A stretch of 6,792 nt of DNA, from positions 1 through 6,792 of the forward strand of contig JAQCNR010000206.1 in NCBI GenBank assembly GCA_028274925.1, written 5' to 3'. The translations under genes were made by a program, and so were the position numbers. The DNA comes from Halovenus sp. (GTDB taxonomy: Archaea > Halobacteriota > Halobacteria > Halobacteriales > Haloarculaceae). Shown in pieces: positions 1 through 5,083 of this stretch (positions are counted from its first letter, which is position 1; each line of letters starts with the position of its first letter). The notes under the pieces were generated by a model. The model saw only the letters and a list, made by a program, of their open reading frames with translations. It made no database searches and had not been told where the DNA came from.

Positions 1-132
1 CTCGTCGCCAAGACGTGGTGGAACTGGCGGCGGTACAAAGACCCGGTGACTGTCTTCCGTCGTGTGAGTGCTGTCCCCGTCGACGAGACGACGTCAGGCG
101 ACGCCGAGCACGCTGTCCCGTCGGTCAAGTAA
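1..132 (+). CDS. C-terminal end of an unidentified protein (partial, 5' end outside window)
   Basis: Frame 1 is open from the first base to a TAA at 130-132 and encodes the last 43 residues of a protein. The piece begins LVAKTWWNWRRYKDP, a tryptophan- and arginine-rich stretch like those found just after a membrane helix. It ends in a loose, acidic, low-complexity tail (VDETTSGDAEHAVPSVK) typical of haloarchaeal C-termini. Codons favour G or C in third position, as in the neighbouring genes, which supports real coding. No family could be recognised from so short a tail; a membrane protein with a cytoplasmic tail is a guess. Its stop codon directly abuts the stop codon of the hydrolase on the other strand, so the two genes converge with no spacer. 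Confidence 0.7.
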   Translation, partial: LVAKTWWNWRRYKDPVTVFRRVSAVPVDETTSGDAEHAVPSVK

Positions 133-1098
133 CTACCACTTCTCGACGACCTGTGGCAGACAGCCGTAGTTTCTGACGTAATAATCGTAGTGTGTCGGCA
201 CGATATCCGCCACGTCGTAGTCCGTATAGTTCGCCGGTTCGGGGCCGGCACAGCCTTTCTCGCCGGCGGCGTCCTCCCACTCCCGGGTCTCGAAGATGTA
301 CTCCAGGACACTGTCGTCGTCTTTGTAGAAGTTGTCACACTGCTCGGCCGCGTACTCGATGTACTGACCGTATTCGGTGTCGAACCAGCCCGCATCGAGC
401 GAGACGGAGTCGTCGGCAACTGCGCCGCCAAGCAGTGAAACCGACTTGACCGCGTTTGCCCGACTGTAGTCTTCGGTCAGCGACTTCAGCGCAAACAGCA
501 CGACCCGAGCGCCCAGCGAGTGCGCAACCCATTGGACGTTCACGTCGTAGGCGCTTGTGTACCACTGCGTGAAGTTAGCGAGTTTCCGCCCGTTTCGCTC
601 GGCAATATCCTTCGCGTCCGACCAGCCGAGGTCGATACTGCCGCCTTCGTCGGAGTCCCAGGTGAAAACGGCGGTGTCGCCGGTGTAGCCGTTCTTTTCG
701 AGGCCGAGTTGACACTCGTAGCCTGAGTCGATGTCGCTGTCGTCACCGTCGGTGCTCTTGAACCCGTGAATCAACAGTGTCAGGGTGTCCTCACCCCACG
801 ACCCGGGCCACGACCCCTCGACGTCGTAGCTCCACGCACTCTCGCCGTTGATGAGGTTCGCGTCGCTGTCGAAGTGGTCCCGTGTCGAGACTCGCGGGAA
901 GTTGTCGGGTGCCTCGGCTTTGGTCCCTTCGCCGTCGACCAACCCCCCGGCTGCGGCCGTTCCCGTCGTCCCGACGAACGCGGCGGCCCCCACCGCCGCG
1001 GCCGTCCCTCGACGCAAGAATGACCGCCGGTTCACCGACCGGTCGTCTGTTTGTCCCCCTGTTCGCTGTCCCCCGTGAAATGGCCCTGTCGGTGCCAT
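133..1098 (-). CDS. Tat-exported alpha/beta hydrolase (lipase/esterase-like), 321 aa
   Basis: Predicted secreted serine hydrolase of the alpha/beta-hydrolase fold; the substrate is unknown. The N-terminus carries a twin-arginine signal, NRRSFLRR at residues 23-30, then an Ala/Gly/Val-rich hydrophobic stretch (31-50) and a likely cleavage near TAAAGG. There is no lipobox Cys and no C-terminal membrane helix, so the product is probably released outside the cell. The mature part shows an IHGF oxyanion-type motif (110-113) and the nucleophile elbow AHSLG (192-196, Ser194). Possible acid and base partners are an Asp in the KDDDSV stretch (259-264) and His303 in PTHYDYY; these two are inferred from position. 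I chose ATG at 1098. The frame stays open to an ATG at 1191, but that extension would translate the TATA element and operator palindrome, and the Tat motif sits at a normal depth from 1098. A TATA-like element 24-31 bp upstream suggests a leaderless mRNA. The gene lies downstream of cruF on the same strand but probably has its own promoter. Confidence 0.85.
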   Translation of the reverse strand: MAPTGPFHGGQRTGGQTDDRSVNRRSFLRRGTAAAVGAAAFVGTTGTAAAGGLVDGEGTKAEAPDNFPRVSTRDHFDSDANLINGESAWSYDVEGSWPGSWGEDTLTLLIHGFKSTDGDDSDIDSGYECQLGLEKNGYTGDTAVFTWDSDEGGSIDLGWSDAKDIAERNGRKLANFTQWYTSAYDVNVQWVAHSLGARVVLFALKSLTEDYSRANAVKSVSLLGGAVADDSVSLDAGWFDTEYGQYIEYAAEQCDNFYKDDDSVLEYIFETREWEDAAGEKGCAGPEPANYTDYDVADIVPTHYDYYVRNYGCLPQVVEKW

Positions 1099-1099
1099 A

Positions 1100-1120
1100 G
1101 ATTGTGACAGAGTCACAATC
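1100..1120. promoter_or_regulatory. Near-perfect inverted repeat, candidate repressor operator of the hydrolase gene
   Basis: The arms GATTGTGAC and GTCACAATC are exact reverse complements of 9 bp each, separated by the 3-nt centre AGA. The site ends 1 bp before the hydrolase ATG at 1098 and starts just downstream of the TATA-like element at 1122-1129. It therefore covers the predicted initiation region, the classic place for a dimeric helix-turn-helix repressor to block polymerase. The TGTGA-N5-TCACA core recalls bacterial CRP-type sites but has a 5-bp rather than 6-bp spacer, so that resemblance is not evidence of family. A transcript hairpin is less likely, because the site would lie upstream of a leaderless start. 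The regulator is unknown. Confidence 0.65.
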
Positions 1121-1121
1121 A

Positions 1122-1129
1122 CATAATAG
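1122..1129 (-). promoter_or_regulatory. TATA-like promoter element of the hydrolase gene
   Basis: On the minus strand this reads CTATTATG and lies 24-31 bp upstream of the chosen ATG. That is the spacing expected for a haloarchaeal TATA box when transcription starts at or next to the start codon. No Shine-Dalgarno motif is seen before the ATG, which agrees with leaderless expression. Confidence 0.5.
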
Positions 1130-1254
1130 TTGTGTGTATGCCTATTACTCTCGAAGGCACCTAATATTCGTGGCTGGGCGATAGCCAACACTCTCTGCTG
1201 GCGGCCCAGCGGTGCTGAACGGTGGGTTATCTTTTGCCCAAGTCAGTGGATCGC

Positions 1255-2124
1255 TCAGAATGGTCGGTCAGCGGCCGGGAAGTCGAACCGGTCGAACTGG
1301 AAGAGTGCCACGGCGAACCCCGCCGCGATGGCGACGGGAATCCACGCGCCGTAGATGGCGTTGATTGCCCCCCACAGCAGGACGAAACTCACCATGTCGT
1401 CGAGCATGTACTCACAGCGCCCAATCCGGTCGAGCAGGGCTGTCCGCGGGAACGCCACGTCAATCAACACAGTTGCGACGATAGCACTGAGCACCCATCC
1501 GGCGTAGTTGATTGCCGGGACGCCGTAGAATATCCCTGCTTCGTAGCGCCAGAAGCCAAGCGCGACAGCACCGGGGTCGAGCACGAGGTCGATTGCGACG
1601 ACCATCGCGGCGACAACCGGCACGCGGACCGCCCGTGAGCGTGCTCGCTCGCCGAGGGTAAGCAGACAGAGCAGGTAGGCATTGAGCACCAGTGGAATGA
1701 AAAACAGCGGCAGTGCCCACGGAATCGTTCCGAGCAGCATCGGGCCCAGCGAGACGACGTACTCGAACTCACCGTAGGGAAGGCCAGTCGTTGCGCCGAC
1801 GTACTCGATGGCATAGGTGTAGACAACCAGCGCGCCCAGCGCGAGTCCGGCCCGCCGGTTGAGAAGCGGCGCGAGGCCGCCGACGAGCGGCAACCGCATC
1901 ACCGCCACCCCACACAGGACGAGCCACGGGTTGAACGCCAGCGGTTCCGGGAGCAATCCCTCGGCGCTGGCGAGCAACAGCACTGCCCCGACGACGGGGA
2001 AGACCACGGCAATCGTGAACCGGTTCTCGGCGACGAGGCTGTCGAGGCTGTGTTCGACCGCCCTGCGGTCCGACAGCAGTCGGCGCAGGTGTTCGCGGGT
2101 TCCAGACTCCGAGGAGTCAGGCAT
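1255..2124 (-). CDS. cruF: Bisanhydrobacterioruberin hydratase CruF
   Basis: Last step of bacterioruberin synthesis: hydration of the terminal isopentenyl double bonds of bisanhydrobacterioruberin, giving monoanhydrobacterioruberin and then bacterioruberin in the cell membrane. The 289-residue protein is an integral membrane protein of the CruF/DUF422 carotenoid hydratase family. After a polar N-terminus (1-33) come about seven or eight hydrophobic helices. Features that fit the family include IEYVGATTGLPYGEF (106-120), DLVLDP (179-184), FWRYE (191-195) and YGVPAINYAGW (200-210), a set of Asp, Glu, Trp and Tyr residues in or near helices. The start overlaps the end of lyeJ by 8 bp and has a GGAGG Shine-Dalgarno 7 nt upstream inside lyeJ, so translation is probably coupled. 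The assignment rests on family motifs plus the crtD-lyeJ-cruF order, which matches the cluster characterised in Haloarcula japonica. Confidence 0.92.
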   Translation of the reverse strand: MPDSSESGTREHLRRLLSDRRAVEHSLDSLVAENRFTIAVVFPVVGAVLLLASAEGLLPEPLAFNPWLVLCGVAVMRLPLVGGLAPLLNRRAGLALGALVVYTYAIEYVGATTGLPYGEFEYVVSLGPMLLGTIPWALPLFFIPLVLNAYLLCLLTLGERARSRAVRVPVVAAMVVAIDLVLDPGAVALGFWRYEAGIFYGVPAINYAGWVLSAIVATVLIDVAFPRTALLDRIGRCEYMLDDMVSFVLLWGAINAIYGAWIPVAIAAGFAVALFQFDRFDFPAADRPF

Positions 2125-3001
2125 AGGTCAGCCTCCAGATTGCGGCCATCGTCAGCGCTGCCCCGGCAATCGTGTTGAGCACCGGAAACCACCAGTACGC
2201 CCGGTCGATGTCGACAGACGCGACGGCAATCCCGGCAATAAAGAGTGGGTAGATGGCGAAGACGACAGCGAATCCGGGGTGGACGAGTCCCATCAAGACT
2301 GCCGCCGCGAGCCAACAGCCAGCACAGTACGCGAGCGTTCGGTCGTGACCGAGTACCGTTGCAGTTGTCTGAATCCCCGCGGCCTGGTCGGGTTCGATAT
2401 CCGGGATGGCCGAGAAAGTGTGCATTCCCATCGTCCAGAGCCACCCACCGGCGACGACCAGCGCAGGCGGCAGGGTTCCTGCAAGCGCCGCGTACGCGAC
2501 AAGACCCGGCATGATGTACAGACCATTCGAGATGGAATCCAGCACGGGTGTGGTTTTGAACCGAAGCGGCGGTGCGCTGTAGGTTGCACCAAGCACCAGA
2601 AAGCCAGCAAGGGCGGCGACGCCTACCGCTGGCAACGCAGGCACGAACGCAAATGCCGCAAGCGCCGACAGCACCACCAGCACCGTCACCGCACGGCCGC
2701 CGCGGTACTGCACCTCCTTGCCATCGTCGGATTTTTTGGGATTATCCTCGTCGACGTCGGCGTCGAAGATGTCATTGATTCCATAGAGAAAGATATTCGC
2801 CGGGACGAGAAAGTACGCAAACAGCGCAACCGACAGCGGTGTGAAATACTCCGCCGTCGAGGAGGCTCCGTAGGCGACGCCGACGACGACCGGTCCGGCG
2901 AGATAGAGCCAAAAGCGTGGCCGTGAGAGCCAGAACAGATAGCCCACGAACGTCTGCTCGGAGGGCGCAAGCCCGCTCAGACGGTCGCTGACATCTGTCA
3001 T
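2117..3001 (-). CDS. lyeJ: Lycopene elongase / 1,2-hydratase LyeJ (UbiA-family prenyltransferase)
   Basis: Bifunctional membrane prenyltransferase that commits lycopene to C50 carotenoids. It adds a C5 unit from dimethylallyl diphosphate at C-2 and hydrates the 1,2 position, acting at both ends of the molecule. The 294 residues form about eight or nine membrane helices. The first Asp-rich UbiA motif is NDIFDADVDEDN (76-87), which binds Mg-diphosphate. YSAPPLRFK (141-149) is the conserved loop after it, and DIEPDQAAG (201-209) is the second Asp motif. The start lies 7 bp after the crtD stop. AGGAG sits 4 nt before the ATG and overlaps the crtD TAG, indicating coupled translation. The 3' end overlaps cruF by 8 bp. 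In Halobacterium the related Lye enzyme competes with retinal synthesis for lycopene and is inhibited by bacterioopsin; no opsin gene is visible here. A plain digeranylgeranylglyceryl-type UbiA role is less likely given the neighbours. Confidence 0.93.
   Translation of the reverse strand: MTDVSDRLSGLAPSEQTFVGYLFWLSRPRFWLYLAGPVVVGVAYGASSTAEYFTPLSVALFAYFLVPANIFLYGINDIFDADVDEDNPKKSDDGKEVQYRGGRAVTVLVVLSALAAFAFVPALPAVGVAALAGFLVLGATYSAPPLRFKTTPVLDSISNGLYIMPGLVAYAALAGTLPPALVVAGGWLWTMGMHTFSAIPDIEPDQAAGIQTTATVLGHDRTLAYCAGCWLAAAVLMGLVHPGFAVVFAIYPLFIAGIAVASVDIDRAYWWFPVLNTIAGAALTMAAIWRLTYA
2132..2136 (-). promoter_or_regulatory. Shine-Dalgarno of cruF inside the end of lyeJ
   Basis: The minus strand reads GGAGG, 7 nt before the cruF ATG (2124) and inside the last codons of lyeJ. 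It fixes the cruF start and implies re-initiation or coupled translation across the 8-bp overlap. Confidence 0.75.
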
Positions 3002-3005
3002 TGGT

Positions 3006-3010
3006 CTCCT
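3006..3010 (-). promoter_or_regulatory. Shine-Dalgarno of lyeJ overlapping the crtD stop codon
   Basis: The minus strand reads AGGAG, 4 nt before the lyeJ ATG (3001). Its first two bases are the last two of the crtD TAG stop (3011-3009). A ribosome ending on crtD would sit on the lyeJ initiation site. Confidence 0.75.
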
Positions 3011-4511
3011 ACTGAACTACGGGTGCGTAGTCCTCGATGAGCGCATCGGCGGTGTGCTGGCCGCTGATGAGACACATCGGGACGCCGATGCCCGGTGTCG
3101 TGAACGACCCGGTGAAGTACAGCCCATCGACGGCCGACGAGCGGTTGTTGGGCCGCAGGAGTGCCGTCTGTCGGAGCGTGTGGGCCAGCCCCAGCGCTGT
3201 CCCTTCGGTCGCGTTGTATCGGTCGACGAAATCCGACACCGAGAACTGCTCTTCGACGACGATTCGGTCGTGCAAGTCGACGCCGGTATTCTCGGCAATG
3301 TCGTCGAGAATCTTCTCGCGATACTTCTCGCGGAGGCCATCCCCGTCGGCCAGTCCCGGCGCAATTGGGACGAGCACGAAGAGGTTGCTGTGGCCCTCCG
3401 GTGCGACGCTGTCGTCGGTTTTCGAGGGGACACAGATGTAGTAGGCTGGCTCGTCGGGCCAGGCCGGGTCGTCGAAAATCTCCTCGAAGTGGCCATCCCA
3501 GTCTTCCGGCAGGACCAGCGTGTGGTGTTCGAGCGGGTCAACGTCGCCTTCGACACCCATGTACAGCAGGTACGCCGAGGGTGCGTAGGTGCGTTTGTCC
3601 CAGTACTTCTCGTCGTACTGCTGTTCGTGTTCTGGGAGTAGTTCTTGTTCTGCGTGGGCGTAATCCGCGTTGACGACGACGCTCTCTGGCTTGTATGTTT
3701 GCTCGCCCTCGTCAATTTCGACGATGAAAGAATCTCGACTTTTCGTTATTGTGGTCACCTCTGCGCCCGTTTCGTAGGTGACGCCGAGTTCGTCGCCGAG
3801 TTCGACGACGCCGTCGACAACCGCACTCAGGCCGCCATCAGGGTAGTAGACGCCGAGGTTGAAATCGACGTGGCTCATGATGTTGTACAGCGCTGGTGTG
3901 TTCTTCGGCGCACCGCCGAGGAAAACAAGCGAGTACTGCATAATCTGTTTCAGCTTGGGATTCTCGAAGTAGTCGTCAACGTAATCCTGCATCGTCCCGG
4001 TGAGTTGCAGGCCAATTGGCGCGGCTTTCATCACGTCAGCGTCAACCCAGTCCCGTAGCCGCGAGCGGTCTTCGTAGACGAACTTCTCCATCGCCGTCTC
4101 GTAGTGGGTCTGGCTGGTGTCGAGATAGTTCTCGAAGGCGTCGCCAGCGCCTGCCTCGTAGGACTCGAATAGCTCGCGCATCTCAGCACGGTCACCACGC
4201 ACGTCAATCTGGTCACCGTCCTTGAAGAAGATGCGGTAGTGTGGGTCGAGCCGTTCGAGGTCGTAGTAATCGGAGGGCTCGTGGTCGAAGTGGGCGAAAA
4301 ACCGCTCGAAGACGTCGGGCATGAGATACCACGACGGGCCCATGTCGAATTTGAACCCATCACGTTCGAGCCGACTCGCTCGGCCGCCGAGCTGGTCGTT
4401 CTTTTCGAGCAGGCGCACATCTGCGCCGGCGTCGGCGAGGTAACAGGCTGCCGAGAGGCCACCGAACCCGCCGCCGACGACGGCAACCGACCGTCCAGAC
4501 AAATCTGACAT
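3009..4511 (-). CDS. crtD: Carotenoid 3,4-desaturase CrtD (CrtI-type FAD oxidoreductase)
   Basis: Flavin-dependent desaturase that introduces the C-3,4 double bonds into the elongated, hydrated intermediates made by LyeJ, such as dihydroisopentenyldehydrorhodopin. Two rounds yield bisanhydrobacterioruberin. The 500 residues match the usual CrtI/phytoene-desaturase length. The N-terminal Rossmann motif is VAVVGGGFGGLSAACYLADA (9-28), with Glu36 in LLEKNDQLGGRAS as the likely FAD-ribose ligand. DMGPSWYLMPDVFERFF follows at 56-72. The C-terminal family signature LYFTGSFTTPGIGVPMCLISG runs about 464-484 and completes the FAD site. The protein is peripheral rather than integral, with no membrane helices. 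A TATA-like element 26-30 bp upstream of the ATG, and no Shine-Dalgarno, suggest a leaderless operon transcript. By sequence alone it could be a phytoene desaturase CrtI; its place directly before lyeJ and cruF favours CrtD. Confidence 0.9.
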   Translation of the reverse strand: MSDLSGRSVAVVGGGFGGLSAACYLADAGADVRLLEKNDQLGGRASRLERDGFKFDMGPSWYLMPDVFERFFAHFDHEPSDYYDLERLDPHYRIFFKDGDQIDVRGDRAEMRELFESYEAGAGDAFENYLDTSQTHYETAMEKFVYEDRSRLRDWVDADVMKAAPIGLQLTGTMQDYVDDYFENPKLKQIMQYSLVFLGGAPKNTPALYNIMSHVDFNLGVYYPDGGLSAVVDGVVELGDELGVTYETGAEVTTITKSRDSFIVEIDEGEQTYKPESVVVNADYAHAEQELLPEHEQQYDEKYWDKRTYAPSAYLLYMGVEGDVDPLEHHTLVLPEDWDGHFEEIFDDPAWPDEPAYYICVPSKTDDSVAPEGHSNLFVLVPIAPGLADGDGLREKYREKILDDIAENTGVDLHDRIVVEEQFSVSDFVDRYNATEGTALGLAHTLRQTALLRPNNRSSAVDGLYFTGSFTTPGIGVPMCLISGQHTADALIEDYAPVVQ

Positions 4512-4535
4512 TACGAGTTATTAGGGTGGGATCGG

Positions 4536-4552
4536 CATAAAGGACTGCCTTT
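4536..4552 (-). promoter_or_regulatory. Carotenoid operon promoter: TATA-like element plus small overlapping palindrome
   Basis: The minus strand has TTTAT at 4541-4537, centred about 28 bp upstream of the crtD ATG, the expected place for a leaderless haloarchaeal promoter. The short inverted repeat AAAGG-ACTG-CCTTT (4539-4552) overlaps it on the upstream, BRE side and could be a regulator site. Arms of only 5 bp may be chance. The whole crtD-lyeJ-cruF set is probably transcribed from here, as no other gap in the operon could hold a promoter. Confidence 0.5.
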
Positions 4553-4663
4553 CGACACCCACAGCGGCGCCAAGCGGTGTGTCCGTGGGATGTGGCTTCA
4601 GCAGAGTGAGTCGACAGCATACCACTCCCAACTTGTTTTGTCGCTCCGGGCCCTTGTGGTGAT

Positions 4664-4822
4664 ATGCTCGGGCTTCGGTACTACGCGTGCCAGCGCTGTG
4701 AGACCGTGTTTGCGTTGCCCGACCCGCCGACTGTGTGTGGGCGCTGCGGCGCCGAAACGGTCGGCGAACTCCGGCGTGACGACACCGCGGCGTCATACTT
4801 CGAACCGGTTGAACAGTCCTGA
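4664..4822 (+). CDS. Small two-CxxC zinc-ribbon protein, 52 aa
   Basis: An ATG at 4664 opens a 52-codon frame ending TGA at 4820-4822. The protein begins MLGLRYYACQRCETVF and has two knuckles, CQRC (Cys9, Cys12) and CGRC (Cys25, Cys28), 12 residues apart. The CxxC-x12-CxxC arrangement suits one zinc ion in a zinc-ribbon (rubredoxin-like) fold. An acidic 24-residue tail follows (ETVGELRRDDTAASYFEPVE). Haloarchaeal genomes carry many such zinc-finger miniproteins, mostly of unknown function; some affect motility, biofilm or stress, but this one cannot be assigned. GGTGAT directly before the ATG matches the 16S 3'-end complement, and a weak T-rich element (TTGTTTTG, 4633-4640) sits near the -27 position. 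The gene is divergent from crtD with 152 bp between starts. G/C-rich third positions and the paired cysteines argue for a real gene. Rubredoxin activity is unlikely given the missing CPxCG consensus. Confidence 0.7.
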   Translation: MLGLRYYACQRCETVFALPDPPTVCGRCGAETVGELRRDDTAASYFEPVEQS

Positions 4823-4860
4823 CGCACAAAACTTTCTTCGGGGTAGTGGGCGAGGTCACG

Positions 4861-4983
4861 GTGGAGTTGGACGACAACCGTATCGGGAAAGACCCAGCCA
4901 CGTCTGCGACAATACTCATAACGACGATGACAGATGTACCCGGATTTTCCATCTTTCTGGGACTCGCACAGTCTGTCCGCTGA
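4861..4983 (+). pseudogene. Remnant of an MgtE-type magnesium transporter C-terminus
   Basis: A frame ending at TGA 4981-4983 reads IGKDPATSATILITTMTDVP followed by GFSIFLGLAQSVR. This looks like the last transmembrane helix of MgtE magnesium channels, whose C-terminus carries the DPA...TT-TD--GF-IFLGLA pattern, including the conserved Asp near the ion pore. The similarity starts around Asn at 4876. Codons just before it (VGEVTVELDD) do not resemble MgtE, and the roughly 400 residues normally upstream (N domain, CBS pair, first helices) are absent. The frame opens only after a TGA at 4810-4812 and has no ATG start; GTG 4846 is the only candidate start I noted and would make a 45-residue peptide. 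I read it as a leftover from deletion or rearrangement of a formerly complete gene. The less likely alternative is a single-helix small membrane protein. The similarity is judged by eye. Confidence 0.6.
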
Positions 4984-5006
4984 GCCAGATTTTGGTCACA
5001 TAGCTG

Positions 5007-5043
5007 AGGCGAGTCACAACGTTGATTATCTTCTCAGGCGAGT
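5007..5043 (+). promoter_or_regulatory. Candidate permease promoter: AT-rich element between two AGGCGAGT repeats
   Basis: The 8-bp word AGGCGAGT occurs exactly twice, at 5007-5014 and 5036-5043, 29 bp apart start to start. Between them lies the most AT-rich stretch in front of the permease, TTGATTATC (5022-5030), a possible TATA element. Transcription from it would begin near 5053 and give a leader of about 30 nt containing the Shine-Dalgarno AGGTGA (5072-5077), 6 nt before the GTG start. The repeats, about three helical turns apart, could bind a regulator on one DNA face, but an 8-bp repeat can also arise by chance. Confidence 0.3.
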
Positions 5044-5083
5044 AAGCGGGTATGCACTGGTGTTCTCCCGTAGGTGAGTCGCT

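Noticed and set aside
1103..1117. CRP-binding site identity for TGTGA-N5-TCACA
   Set aside because: The spacer is 5 rather than 6, and a CRP-cAMP system of the enterobacterial kind is not expected in haloarchaea; kept only as an unassigned operator.
1099..1191. N-terminal extension of the hydrolase to an ATG at 1191
   Set aside because: Would push the Tat signal about 50 residues in and place the TATA element and palindrome inside the coding region; the ATG at 1098 fits better.
1197..1210. Hairpin GCTGG-CGGC-CCAGC between cruF and the hydrolase as a terminator
   Set aside because: The stem is only 5 bp and no T-run follows on the minus strand, so it does not look like a terminator.
1859..2926. 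355-codon open frame on the plus strand
   Set aside because: Antisense to lyeJ and cruF, low-complexity Arg/Ser-rich product, no motif. The minus-strand genes have clear family signatures.
3017..3715. Ser/Thr/Arg-rich 232-codon frame on the minus strand inside crtD
   Set aside because: Off-frame shadow of crtD with no recognisable domain and biased composition.
4521..4952. 143-codon minus-strand frame upstream of crtD
   Set aside because: Antisense to the zinc-ribbon gene and MgtE remnant, covers the crtD promoter, and shows no motif.
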